A stretch of DNA of 64,000 nt from Companilactobacillus baiquanensis (GCF_003946605.1 NZ_RHOQ01000003.1:62001-126000), one strand, 5' to 3'. Shown: positions 1 through 8,878, counted from the first letter of the stretch. Made by a program: numbers and translations. Notes: generated by a model from the sequence alone, not told the origin.

Positions 1-1
1 T

Positions 2-1882
2 CAATCGTCCGTTTCTGAAGTGGGTCAAACTAATAATGCGGCTACAAAGGTACAGTCTAATCCTAGTACTTCTAATAAAACAGACGATAATGTCGATACT
101 AATAATGAATCAAATGTAAATCAGGGTACAAAAGTAAATAACAATTCCGATTCAACTGAAACTAGTGCTCCGGTTCAAACTAGTGCTAATAGCAGAGCAT
201 CTATATCGCAAGCTGTTGCCCAAGCTCCAGTTTCAAATAATAATGCAACGACAGCATCAGATGCGACTGCACAAGCACCGGTTCAATCTGATGCTACTAA
301 TAGTACAAATTTTGAAATTCCAGAAGGTACTCCAGCAGATCAGCAAGGTACTTTACAAGGTGAAAATGGTGAAGTTGGTAGTTCTTGGTATTTAGCTGAT
401 GATGGAATAACTGATGATGATGTAGATAATGGTAAGGTCTTAAATATTGGCCCTGGTATAGTTGGTAATCCCATTTTTGACGATACTACTAAAGCCACTG
501 AACCTGATTCTGATGGGGTTTGGGCAAATTATAAGTATGCCGGTGATATAACTAGCATAGACTTTCAAAAAGGTGCAATTGCAGGAACATCCTTGGCAAA
601 ATATTTTGGAGATCTGCAATCTTTGATAAATATTAATACCGCGGACCTAGACGTTTCCAATACTACTGATTTTTCTAGTATGTTTTTATATGACAAAAGT
701 CTTAAAAGTTTAGATATTTCAAATTGGACAAATAATAAAGGGGCTACATTTAATTCATTTGCACAATATTGTGGATTTGAAAATGTTAATTTGTCTGGTG
801 TATCTCTGACTAATATTAGTGCCTTAAGAATGTTTGCAGGTGACGGTAATTTAACAAATATTGATTTTGATGGTGCTTCGATAAGTGTGGCTAATGCTGG
901 TAGTATGTTTTCTGAAGATGAAAACCTCAAGAGTGTTGATTTGACTGTATTTACAATTCCCTTTGGTACTGATGTTGATGGAATGTTAGGTGATTTATCT
1001 GGATTAAGATTTATTAAAGTTAATAAAGATACAATTATAGATAGTACTTTACTAGATGTAGACGAGATGAGCCCTTCTGAAGATCCAAATTGGACTAGTT
1101 GGACTGGTTGGACCAATGAAGGCGGTTTTAATTTGTTTGTTACAGATAAGGAATTATTTGCAGCTTATGATGGTACTGGTACAAATCCTGAGGCTACAAC
1201 GACGACTTTGAGGCTTACGTCTGATCCGGCTGTTAGTTACACCGTAAACTATTATGATGATTCAACTAAAAAATTATTGGGTAAATTGGAAGGTACCGGG
1301 ATTGAAGGCGGAGTTTTACCATTAAATCCTGATTATGAAGGCTATGAAACTACTGTAACTGATGGTTCTACTTCTGTTACATTATCCCCAGAAGATGGAA
1401 CTTCTAACATTATTCGTGATTTTTACTTAAAGCCAATTCCTACTAATAATGGTGGAGGCTCAAATTCTTCAGGAAGTTCAACTTCAACAACGTTAAAAGA
1501 TCAAGATATCAATACAACTACTAACGTTGTTAACTTATATGACGCTAATGGTAAATTGGTTACTAATCGTGGTTTGAGTATTAATTCATCATGGAAGAGT
1601 GATGTTGAATATTATTCCAATGGCGTACTTTACTATCGTGTTTCAAGTGATGAGTATGTTAAAGCAAGTGATGTTTATGTTTATACTGATAATCTTGCCA
1701 ACATAAAAGTCAACGCTGATCAAAAGGGTGATTTGGTAGATTATTTAGGAGCAGAACTAGATCGTAAACTTGGTTCCGGTAGTGAGTGGAAGACTGACAA
1801 AATTGCTCTTATTAACGGTAAAAAGTATTATCGAGTTTCAACTGATGAATTTATTTTGGCTGATGAGGTTGCTGAATATTAA
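2..1882 (+). CDS. BspA-type LRR surface protein with C-terminal SLAP repeats, 5' truncated by window edge
   Basis: The frame is open to the left edge of the window, so the true start and signal peptide lie outside; the GTG at 20 is not a convincing start. The visible part has a Ser/Thr/Asn/Gln-rich stalk (about the first 100 residues). It is followed by a BspA/DUF285-like leucine-rich-repeat region with recurring LDVSN, MF and LKSLDISNW motifs, then a MucBP-like segment (VNYYDDSTKKLLG) and two SLAP/DUF5776-type repeats with the YYRVSSDEYVKASDV and YYRVSTDEF signatures. The family is secreted and held on the wall by the C-terminal repeats; the LRR head is usually adhesive. The last ~135 residues are almost identical to those of the next gene (two differences), suggesting gene conversion or recent duplication. 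A terminator follows directly. Ligand unknown. Confidence 0.85.
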   Translation, partial: QSSVSEVGQTNNAATKVQSNPSTSNKTDDNVDTNNESNVNQGTKVNNNSDSTETSAPVQTSANSRASISQAVAQAPVSNNNATTASDATAQAPVQSDATNSTNFEIPEGTPADQQGTLQGENGEVGSSWYLADDGITDDDVDNGKVLNIGPGIVGNPIFDDTTKATEPDSDGVWANYKYAGDITSIDFQKGAIAGTSLAKYFGDLQSLININTADLDVSNTTDFSSMFLYDKSLKSLDISNWTNNKGATFNSFAQYCGFENVNLSGVSLTNISALRMFAGDGNLTNIDFDGASISVANAGSMFSEDENLKSVDLTVFTIPFGTDVDGMLGDLSGLRFIKVNKDTIIDSTLLDVDEMSPSEDPNWTSWTGWTNEGGFNLFVTDKELFAAYDGTGTNPEATTTTLRLTSDPAVSYTVNYYDDSTKKLLGKLEGTGIEGGVLPLNPDYEGYETTVTDGSTSVTLSPEDGTSNIIRDFYLKPIPTNNGGGSNSSGSSTSTTLKDQDINTTTNVVNLYDANGKLVTNRGLSINSSWKSDVEYYSNGVLYYRVSSDEYVKASDVYVYTDNLANIKVNADQKGDLVDYLGAELDRKLGSGSEWKTDKIALINGKKYYRVSTDEFILADEVAEY

Positions 1883-1893
1883 TGAATCTCTTT

Positions 1894-1922
1894 AAGACTT
1901 ACGAAAGTAAGTCTTTTTTTTA
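1894..1922 (+). terminator. Rho-independent terminator
   Basis: Arms AAGACTTAC and GTAAGTCTT around a GAAA tetraloop, followed by a long T run, 12 bases after the stop of the first LRR gene. Confidence 0.9.
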
Positions 1923-2013
1923 ATATTTTATTTTGTATTCAGAATATAGTATTTATATTTTTATATTTTGCTTATATAGGAGTATGATAATAAGAATTAA
2001 GGAGGAGTCAAAT

Positions 2014-4278
2014 ATGAAACTTCAACCTATATCAAATAAAAAAGTGCTTTTAATATCATTATTATCTTTTACAGGTGGGCTAGCTTTGGTCAGTAATGCT
2101 AATATAGTTCATGCTGATACAACCAATGACTCTACAACTTCAGAAATAACCGCTAATTCAGCGGATAACATGGCTTCAAGTGAAACGAATGCTGATACTA
2201 CTCAAATTAATTCTCCAACTGTCAAAAGTGAAGATACGACAAATTCCGAGTCGAACAATGTAACTTCAAATAATACAACTCAAAATAATTCTGGTAGTGA
2301 TACCCAGAATTATTCTGCGACAACGACGACTGTACAACCAAATACTGAATCAACTACTGCTAATACTTCTTTAACTGTTCCAACCGATACGGCTGCTGAT
2401 CATCAGGGTCAATTGTCTGGTGATGATGGCAGTTCTTGGTATCTTGGTACTGATGGAACTTTACATATTGGCTCTGGTACTGTTAGTGACCCAACCTTTG
2501 ATGATACTACCGAAACTTCTGAACCTGTTAGTGATGGAGTTTGGAATAATTATAAGTATGCTGATGATATAACTAGTGTGTCCTTTGAAGATGGGGCAGT
2601 TGCTGGTTCTAGTTTGGCAAATTATTTTAGTGGTCTAAGCAATCTAAAGACGGCAGATGTTAGTAATCTAGATGTTTCTAACACTTTGAATTTTTCCAAG
2701 ATGTTTTTTAATACAGTTAGTTTGGATAGTTTAGATATTTCAAATTGGAAATTTACTGATGGGGTTAATTTAAGTCAATTTGTTAGTGGTAGTGGGGTTA
2801 AGAATTTAAATCTATCCGGTATAACATTGACCAATCCTAATATGTATTTCTCATTTGGATATGATACTAATTTGGAAAGTATAAATTTAACGGATTTTTC
2901 TGCTACTAATGTTACTAATGCAACGGATTTATTTTATAGTGATTCTAATTTGACAGATTTAGATTTATCCGGATTTCACACAATAGCTATTAATAATTCT
3001 ATGCTTGCTGGATTGACTTCTTTAAAGAGTTTGAAAGTTAATAGTGACACGGTTTTATATGGTAGTAATTTATTAAATCCCACTGGATACAAAGGTTGGA
3101 CAGACGGGACTAATTTATACACGGCTTCTGATTTATCGGCTGTTTATGGTGACAATTCTAGTACCAATGAATCTGCTAGAACTTCAACTACTTGGACTGC
3201 TACTAGTTCGACTAGTGTTAACTACACAATAAATTACTACAATGATTCAACTAATGAATTAATTGATACGATAAATGGTACGGGAACGCAAGGTGATACG
3301 ATAAAATTAACACCTAATTATCCTGGATATAGTGCAGTTACAGATGAGGGAACTACGTCTGTCACATTACCTACATCAGAACTTGGACAAACGGTTGCTG
3401 ATCAAGTCTATAATTTTCACTTAGCACCTTTAGCAGCAAATGTTCTTACAGTTACTGAAAGTGACAAGAATTCGACTAATACTTTGTCTAGTCAAACAAA
3501 AAATTTGATCGATGGTGATACTGAAGCCAATTTAGCGGCAATTGCCGAAATTAACAGTAACTTAGATTCGGGTAGAACTTTAGATCTAGACGATACTTCA
3601 GTTGATTTTACTATTAATGGCGTAAATGTAAGTGGCAAAATGACTGATGAATCACTTCAAGGACTTACCGTGAGTCAAGTAATATTTTCATTAGCTAATA
3701 ATGGTCAAACAAATCCTGATGGAACTTATCCAGAGTTACCATCTGATACGACTGCCGAGCAGCTAGTTTATTATTTAGCTGATATTCTACTTAGCTTTAA
3801 TGGTTCTGGTTCGATAAATCTTGTGTATGAACCAGAGGTAAGTACTGGAGATAATTCAAATTCTTCGGGCAGTTCAACTTCAACAACGTTAAAAGATCAA
3901 AATATCAATACAACTACTAATGTTGTAAATTTATACGACGCTAATGGTAAATTGGTTACTAATCGTGGTTTGAGTATTAATTCATCATGGAAGAGTGATG
4001 CTGAATATTACTCTAATGGTGTACTTTACTATCGTGTTTCAAGTGATGAGTATGTTAAAGCTAGTGATGTTTATGTTTATACGGATAATCTTGCCAACAT
4101 AAAAGTCAACGCTGATCAAAAGGGTGATTTGGTAGATTATTTAGGAGCAGAATTGGATCGTAAACTTGGTTCCGGCAGTGAGTGGAAAACTGACAAGATC
4201 GCTCTTATTAACGGTAAAAAGTATTATCGAGTTTCGACTGATGAGTTTATTTTGGCTGATGAGGTTGCTGAATATTAA
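2014..4278 (+). CDS. BspA-type LRR surface protein with C-terminal SLAP repeats
   Basis: The start is ATG 2014, preceded by AAGGAGGAG at 1999-2007; an upstream in-frame ATG at 1933 lacks a ribosome site. The 754-residue product has a signal peptide (residues 1-36, ending near IVHADT) and a Ser/Thr/Asn stalk to about 125. A BspA/DUF285-like LRR region covers about 130-370 and a MucBP-like segment (VNYTINYYNDS) about 395-470. A ~140-residue insert absent from the preceding paralogue comes next, then two SLAP/DUF5776 repeats in the last 120 residues. It is expected to be exported by Sec and bound non-covalently to the wall; no LPxTG motif is present. The SLAP region is near-identical to the preceding gene, whereas the heads have diverged. 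Adhesive function is inferred from the family; no ligand can be named. Confidence 0.9.
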   Translation: MKLQPISNKKVLLISLLSFTGGLALVSNANIVHADTTNDSTTSEITANSADNMASSETNADTTQINSPTVKSEDTTNSESNNVTSNNTTQNNSGSDTQNYSATTTTVQPNTESTTANTSLTVPTDTAADHQGQLSGDDGSSWYLGTDGTLHIGSGTVSDPTFDDTTETSEPVSDGVWNNYKYADDITSVSFEDGAVAGSSLANYFSGLSNLKTADVSNLDVSNTLNFSKMFFNTVSLDSLDISNWKFTDGVNLSQFVSGSGVKNLNLSGITLTNPNMYFSFGYDTNLESINLTDFSATNVTNATDLFYSDSNLTDLDLSGFHTIAINNSMLAGLTSLKSLKVNSDTVLYGSNLLNPTGYKGWTDGTNLYTASDLSAVYGDNSSTNESARTSTTWTATSSTSVNYTINYYNDSTNELIDTINGTGTQGDTIKLTPNYPGYSAVTDEGTTSVTLPTSELGQTVADQVYNFHLAPLAANVLTVTESDKNSTNTLSSQTKNLIDGDTEANLAAIAEINSNLDSGRTLDLDDTSVDFTINGVNVSGKMTDESLQGLTVSQVIFSLANNGQTNPDGTYPELPSDTTAEQLVYYLADILLSFNGSGSINLVYEPEVSTGDNSNSSGSSTSTTLKDQNINTTTNVVNLYDANGKLVTNRGLSINSSWKSDAEYYSNGVLYYRVSSDEYVKASDVYVYTDNLANIKVNADQKGDLVDYLGAELDRKLGSGSEWKTDKIALINGKKYYRVSTDEFILADEVAEY

Positions 4279-4366
4279 AAATAATATCGCTCTCGTAATC
4301 TTTTATAAGGAACGTATGTGCGATATACTTAATTAAGGATACAATTACTTTTTGGGAGTGATACTT

Positions 4367-4567
4367 ATGTACACTAAAGAGCAAATACTGAGGGCTGCAA
4401 AGGAAATTGGTTTGTCTGCTGAATTAATGCCTGAAGGGACCAAGGCCACATTTATTTCACCAGATGGTAGTATTTGTAGCAAACTAGAAGATAATCCTAT
4501 TGAGGAATTCTTTTCAAGTGATGAGTATTCGTTAAATAATATTAAATTAGATGAACTAAATAAATAA
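4367..4567 (+). CDS. Small hypothetical protein (66 aa)
   Basis: ATG 4367 follows GGGAG at 4354-4358; the TTG at 4352 overlaps that ribosome site and is rejected. The 66-residue product starts MYTKEQILRAAKEIG and is acidic towards the C-terminus. It has no signal peptide, membrane segment or motif I recognise. The codon use fits the neighbourhood and a clean terminator follows, so it is probably a real gene. Function unknown. Confidence 0.55.
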   Translation: MYTKEQILRAAKEIGLSAELMPEGTKATFISPDGSICSKLEDNPIEEFFSSDEYSLNNIKLDELNK

Positions 4568-4581
4568 TTTAAAATTTAATC

Positions 4582-4629
4582 AATATCTATTAGAAACATA
4601 TATTGTTAGTTTCTAATAGATATTTTTTG
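4582..4629 (+). terminator. Rho-independent terminator
   Basis: Perfect 15-bp arms AATATCTATTAGAAA (4582) and TTTCTAATAGATATT (4610), then a T run. Confidence 0.9.
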
Positions 4630-4632
4630 TTA

Positions 4633-4743
4633 TTTAAGAAATTCTTTAGTATCTCGTTCTTCATTGATTAGAAAATTTATGACCAATATAATGTAATTAG
4701 TGGAAGTAGGCCTACCCTAGATTCCACTAATTTTTATATCTCG
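4633..4743 (+). promoter_or_regulatory. Promoter, upstream box and 5' leader hairpin of the split SLAP gene
   Basis: A 20-bp box TTTAAGAAATTCTTTAGTAT (4633-4652; core AAGAA-A-TTCTT) lies 11 bp upstream of a -35 TTGATT (4664-4669). After a 17-bp spacer comes the -10 TATAAT (4687-4692). At the expected mRNA 5' end sits a hairpin with arms ATTAGTGGAA (4696) and TTCCACTAAT (4722) and a loop containing the palindrome GTAGGCCTAC (4706-4715). The ribosome site CGAGGGGGA follows. The same architecture precedes the intact paralogue at 6675. Confidence 0.8.
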
Positions 4744-4755
4744 AGGGGGATACAC

Positions 4756-6198
4756 ATGAAAAAATCTATTAAATATGCTGGAATTGCAGCTGCCACCTTA
4801 TTGACGGTTGCTCCAATTGCTGCACCTGTTGTTAATTCAGTGACAACAGTTCAGGCTGCTACTGATGCTTCAGCTGATGCGGACGCTTATGCTGCTGCTT
4901 TCAAGAGTTCAGCAACTTACAATAAAACTCAAGCTGGACAATTTTCAGAGGACTTCTTCTCCAAAGATAAAATCGGTGCAGCTGATTTTCTAAGTGATTC
5001 ATTCTTCAGTAATTTTTTGAGTGATAAATATACTGGTAGTCTTAATAATTCAAATGCTAGTGTAAAATTATCTGCAACTGATGCCAATGACGCAGCTCTT
5101 GATGCTGCCGGTGTAACTTCTGCTTTAAAAGATGCTAAAGCGGTTAACTTTAAGGTTGTTTTAACTTACTTTACTGATAGTAACAACACTACAGCAACTA
5201 AAAAATTTACGATTGCTTTGACACCATCAAGTGATCAAACTTCGACTGTGACTTCTTTGAATGCTAAGTTCACAACGCCTTACAAAGTAAACTACGGTTC
5301 AAATACAGCCGACGCTAAAGCACAAAAATCAACTGATCTTTCTTTAACAGATCAAGATGACAATGCTTTATTATCAGATACTAATGAAGTAAGCAGTTAT
5401 TCATTGGGTGGATTCTTTAACTCATATTCAGATGCTTTAAACGGTGGTTCAGCTGCTTCTGTTGGTTCAACTTTTACAACAACTGATGGCTCTGCTACTA
5501 CATACTATTAACCAATTACAGTTACTGTTAGTGCTGATTCCGCATTGGCAGACTATCTAACAAATAATGCCAACAGTTCAAGCTACACTGTAAATGGTGA
5601 TTCAAAAGCAACAACTGACAATGGTAAAGTTGGCACAGATGCTGACGGTAATAAGACGATCACTTTTGTACGTACTATAAATGTGGGTGCACAAAATGAT
5701 TCTGACTGGACTGTTAAAGAAGTCTCAGGTGTTGTTAATACTAAGAGCGACAAAGCATTTTACACTTTGCACAATGATGATGATGAATTAGTTTCAAACC
5801 GTGCTTTGGATAAGAATTCTTCATGGCAGACTGACCAAGTTCGTACAAATGCTGCTGGTGAAAAACAATATCGTGTTTCAACACACGAATGGATTCCTGA
5901 AAGTGATGTTACTTTTGAAGGAACTGAAACAGATACTGATACTGGTTCAACAACTGATCCAGAGGGTGGTTTGACTGTTACTAAGTTGGCTAAGAATAAG
6001 ATCGTTGCTGTTTCAACAGAAGGTATGGTTTATTACTTGTACAATTCTAAGGGTGTAAGATCAGATACACGTGCTCTTGGTGGCGGTACTACATGGCAAG
6101 TTGATAAGACTGCTGTTGATGCTGATGGTAATATTTATTATGGAGTTTCAACTGACGAATTCGTTAAAGGTGGAGAAGGCGTTGGTCTGATTGACTAG
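4756..6198 (+). pseudogene. Secreted SLAP-repeat protein interrupted by one in-frame TAA (5509-5511)
   Basis: A 481-codon frame beginning MKKSIKYAGIAAATLL (signal peptide to about residue 36, VQAATDA) is broken only at codon 252, where TAA stands. The intact paralogue at 6675 has Gln CAA in the context YYQPITVTV, so a single C-to-T change explains the stop. Downstream the frame stays open for 229 codons and encodes the two SLAP/DUF5776 repeats without other lesions. Without readthrough, the product is a 251-residue exported protein lacking its wall anchor. Promoter and ribosome site look functional. It could be a recent pseudogene, a sequencing error, or a gene using stop readthrough; the sequence alone does not decide. 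Confidence 0.8.
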
Positions 6199-6480
6199 AG
6201 AGTGGAGAGGGCACGGTTATACCTTGAGCATTACCTAGATCAATGAGTATGGCGGTTTGTGCCATAGTCATTGATCTTAGCAAGCACAGAGGTATGTGTC
6301 CTCGTAACTAGTTTCAACTAAATATTCCGTCTCCGGTCAAAAATGACAAAATCCGCTGTGGGAACGCTTGGAGCCGTGGTCTCCAAGCTCGATTTTAAGC
6401 TTCGCAAGGTACGCGAATCTTAAAATGCGTCCTTTTTCACAGCGGGATTTTGTCATTTTTGATCTCCGACTAGTTTAATG
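6199..6480. repeat. Complex nested palindromic element in a 476-bp gap
   Basis: Several nested inverted repeats fill the gap. One pairs AGATCAATGA (6237) with TCATTGATCT (6268). A long outer stem pairs GTCAAAAATGACAAAATC (from 6336) with GATTTTGTCATTTTTGAT (to 6463), extended inward by CCGCTGTG/CACAGCGGG. Inside lie CTTGGAG/CTCCAAG (6367-6387), then ATTTTAAG (6392) paired with CTTAAAAT (6418) around TTCGC/GCGAA. The result resembles a multi-branched RNA or cruciform. No coding frame is apparent. It may be a mobile palindromic repeat or a structured RNA. Confidence 0.7.
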
Positions 6481-6492
6481 GATAAAAAATAG

Positions 6493-6535
6493 AGCTACTA
6501 TGAGAAATATTTTAGTTTCTCATAGTAGCTTTTTT
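6493..6535 (+). terminator. Rho-independent terminator
   Basis: Perfect arms AGCTACTATGAGAAA (6493) and TTTCTCATAGTAGCT (6516) followed by T6. Confidence 0.9.
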
Positions 6536-6560
6536 GAAAACGGATCATATTTTGTCCTTT

Positions 6561-6670
6561 TTTAAGAAATTCTTTAGTATTTTAAACAATATTGTATTAA
6601 AAATTAAAGACTAATATACTTTTAAGCAGTGGGGTAGGCCTACTTAAAATCTTTTATATCTCAAGGGGGA
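6561..6670 (+). promoter_or_regulatory. Promoter, upstream box and 5' leader hairpin of the intact SLAP paralogue
   Basis: The same 20-bp box as at 4633 (TTTAAGAAATTCTTTAGTAT, 6561-6580) lies 11 bp upstream of -35 TTGTAT (6592-6597). A 17-bp spacer leads to the -10 TATACT (6615-6620). The leader folds with TTTTAAG (6620) against CTTAAAA (6643) and again presents GTAGGCCTAC (6634-6643). The stem sequence differs from the paralogue while the loop is conserved. The ribosome site is CAAGGGGGA. Confidence 0.8.
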
Positions 6671-6674
6671 TATT

Positions 6675-8153
6675 ATGAAAAAATCTATCAAATATGCTGG
6701 AATTACAGCTGCTACTTTGTTGGCTGTTGCTCCAGTTGCTGCTCCTGTTGTTAGTTCGGTTACAACAGTGCAAGCTGCAGATGTTGTATATCCAACAGCA
6801 ACAGATGCTGGAAAATATAAGGACCAATTTCTGAAATCAGATACATATACACCAGCTCAAGCTAAGAGCTTTACGGCTGCTGACTATAATGCCGATAATT
6901 CAGATAAATTATCAACTCCAATTGGAGCAAAAGTTTTTCTAACTGATAATACATTTTTTAAACAATTCTTAGATAACAATTCCATTACATCTAAAATTGA
7001 CGATACAAATGGTAAAATTACAGCCATTTCTGCATTTGAAAATGGTGATTCTACAAATGCATTAAGTTTTTCAGACGCACAAAGTATTTTGAATAATGCA
7101 AATGGTAAGGGTGTAACTTTCAATATCACTCTTACTTATAATAATGGTGCTGCAACAACTGATGATGAGATTATCAGCATTAGTTTAACACCTGCTAAGG
7201 AAGAAGCTGCAAAGACTGTTAGTGCCTTGAAAGCTACATTTACTACACCTTACAAGGTTGCTTATAACTCAAGTACATCAGATGCTAAGTTACAAAAATC
7301 TACTGATTTGGCATTAGCTGACCAAGATGGTAACAATTTGTTAACTGATTCAAGTGAAGTAACAAGTTACTCATTAGGTAACTTTTATGGATCATATGCA
7401 TCAGCATTAAATAACGGTACAGCTGCTTCAGTTGGTTCAACTTTCACAACAACAGATGGTTCAGCTGCTACATATTACCAACCAATTACAGTTACAGTTG
7501 CTAAAGATTCATTGTTGGCAACTTACTTAACAAGTAACTCAAATAGTTCATCATATACTATTAATGGTGCTTCAAAGACAGAAAGCGATAATGGTAAAGT
7601 TAGTGGTTCAACAATTACTTTTGTACGTACAGTAAAAGTTGGCGCTGAAAATGAATCCGACTGGACTGTAAAAGACGCTAGTGGTGTTGTAAACACAAAG
7701 ACTGACAAAGAATTCTATACACTACACAACGACAATGACGAACTCGTTTCAAACCGTGCTCTTGCAAAGGGTTCATCATGGCAAACTGATAAGGTTCGTA
7801 CAAATGCTGCGGGCGAAAAACAATATCGTGTTTCAACACACGAATGGATCCCTGCTGAAAATGTTAACTTTACTGGTTCAGAATCAGGTACTGATACAGG
7901 TTCAACAACTGATCCAGAAGGTGCATTAACTGTTACTAAGTTAGACAAAAACAAGATCGTCAACATTTCAACATCAGGTATGGTTTACTTCTTGTATAAC
8001 TCAAAGGGTGTAAGATCAGATACACGTGCCCTTGGTGGTGGTACTTCATGGCAAGTAGATAAGACAGCTACAGATGCTGCGGGTAATACTTATTACGGAG
8101 TTTCAACAGATGAATTTGTTAAAGCTGGCGAAGGTGTTTCATTAGCTAACTAA
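6675..8153 (+). CDS. Secreted SLAP-repeat surface protein (intact paralogue)
   Basis: ATG 6675 follows an AGGGGG ribosome site. The 492-residue product has a signal peptide (MKKSIKYAGITAATLL to about VQAAD, residue 36). A ~300-residue N-terminal domain of unknown fold comes next, rich in Asn, Ser, Thr and Asp, and then two C-terminal SLAP/DUF5776-type repeats (YRVSTHEWIPAENV near 395, YYGVSTDEFVKAGEGV near 480). It is probably an abundant wall-associated protein: codon use is biased and the promoter is strong. It is the intact template for the gene split at 5509. A bidirectional terminator follows. Specific role unknown; an S-layer-like or accessory surface protein is the likeliest reading. 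Confidence 0.88.
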   Translation: MKKSIKYAGITAATLLAVAPVAAPVVSSVTTVQAADVVYPTATDAGKYKDQFLKSDTYTPAQAKSFTAADYNADNSDKLSTPIGAKVFLTDNTFFKQFLDNNSITSKIDDTNGKITAISAFENGDSTNALSFSDAQSILNNANGKGVTFNITLTYNNGAATTDDEIISISLTPAKEEAAKTVSALKATFTTPYKVAYNSSTSDAKLQKSTDLALADQDGNNLLTDSSEVTSYSLGNFYGSYASALNNGTAASVGSTFTTTDGSAATYYQPITVTVAKDSLLATYLTSNSNSSSYTINGASKTESDNGKVSGSTITFVRTVKVGAENESDWTVKDASGVVNTKTDKEFYTLHNDNDELVSNRALAKGSSWQTDKVRTNAAGEKQYRVSTHEWIPAENVNFTGSESGTDTGSTTDPEGALTVTKLDKNKIVNISTSGMVYFLYNSKGVRSDTRALGGGTSWQVDKTATDAAGNTYYGVSTDEFVKAGEGVSLAN

Positions 8154-8197
8154 AATAAAGAGAGGTTATGATTTTTTCATACCTCTCTTTATTTTTG
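8153..8197. terminator. Bidirectional terminator between convergent genes
   Basis: Arms AAATAAAGAGAGGT (8153) and ACCTCTCTTTATTT (8181), flanked by A and T runs. It serves the SLAP gene on + and the Doc toxin gene on -. Confidence 0.85.
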
Positions 8198-8584
8198 TCT
8201 TGATTTTTCTTTCAACCATTCAGCAATAGAAATCATAACAGTTTCACTATCCTCATTATTAGTTATAGTAAGGATAAGAGATTCTATTTCTTGTTCAGTG
8301 AATATCAGCTCATAACCATTAAGCTCAAGGAAAACACTTCCAGCCACCAATGCAGTTCTTTTGTTTCCATCATTAAAAATATGTTTTTTGGTAATCTTTT
8401 GTATGATAAATGCTGCTTTCAACCAAATATTTGGATATAGCTCTTTTCCAAATACCACTTGTTTAGGTTGTTCAATTACTAAATCCAACCCTTGAGTATA
8501 TTGTACTCCAACATAATGACTACCAATTCTTGAAAGAATAAGTTTATTCATTGCAATCAATTCTTGTTTGGTCAAATATTTCAT
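8189..8584 (-). CDS. doc: Doc-family (Fic-fold) toxin, death-on-curing
   Basis: This 131-residue protein carries the Doc/Fic catalytic loop HIFNDGNKRTAL (His68 to Leu79), matching HxFx(D/N)(A/G)NKR. In Doc toxins this loop transfers phosphate from ATP to elongation factor Tu and halts translation. The length is typical of Doc. Its ATG overlaps the TGA of the upstream antitoxin gene (ATGA), indicating translational coupling. The pair is on the minus strand, opposite to all surface genes around it, which is consistent with insertion of a small accessory module into the SLAP array. Confidence 0.9.
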   Translation of the reverse strand: MKYLTKQELIAMNKLILSRIGSHYVGVQYTQGLDLVIEQPKQVVFGKELYPNIWLKAAFIIQKITKKHIFNDGNKRTALVAGSVFLELNGYELIFTEQEIESLILTITNNEDSETVMISIAEWLKEKSRQK

Positions 8585-8835
8585 AGTTTAGCTAATCTTT
8601 TCATCAGTTCTTCATTTTTATCGTAAAAGTCATTTGTCATTTTTAGAACCTCTGGTCTAACTTTTTCGATTTTTTTGAAGGTAACTTCTTTACCATCCGG
8701 TGAAATTATTTTTTCAAATATAGTGTTTTCATCAACATTTAAAAATTCTCGATCATTTTTAGATATTCTGAAGGCGTAAGAATTACCGTTCTTGAACATT
8801 TTAACTTCTTTATTTAAATTTTCTGGATTAATCAT
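8581..8835 (-). CDS. AbrB/MazE-like antitoxin partner of Doc
   Basis: The start chosen is the ATG at 8835 (MINPENLNKEVK), which has AAGGAG upstream on the minus strand; the longer frame starting at 8880 has no ribosome site. The 84-residue product has a SpoVT/AbrB-like beta-rich N-terminus (KMFKNGNSYAFRISK...) and a charged helical C-terminus (DFYDKNEELMKRLAKL) of the kind that neutralises toxins. It presumably binds its own promoter and caps Doc. The AbrB-like assignment rests on pattern resemblance; the antitoxin role rests on the four-base overlap with doc. Confidence 0.8.
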   Translation of the reverse strand: MINPENLNKEVKMFKNGNSYAFRISKNDREFLNVDENTIFEKIISPDGKEVTFKKIEKVRPEVLKMTNDFYDKNEELMKRLAKL

Positions 8836-8853
8836 ATGCTTTCTCCTTTGTGA

Positions 8854-8878
8854 GTACATATTACAGTAAAGTATGTAC
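8854..8878. promoter_or_regulatory. Candidate autoregulatory operator of the Doc module
   Basis: Inverted repeat GTACATA (8854-8860) / TATGTAC (8872-8878) with an 11-bp spacer, just upstream of the antitoxin start. A further TGTACATAGTACA-like half overlaps it. Placement fits antitoxin autorepression. Confidence 0.5.

Noticed and set aside
565-1116. 183-residue minus-strand open frame inside the first LRR gene
   Set aside because: It is an antisense shadow of a well-supported repeat protein gene, with no ribosome site or recognisable protein features.
5545-6198. Separate gene starting after the internal TAA, from the TTG at 5545
   Set aside because: There is no ribosome site, and the frame is the direct continuation of the upstream gene as shown by the intact paralogue.
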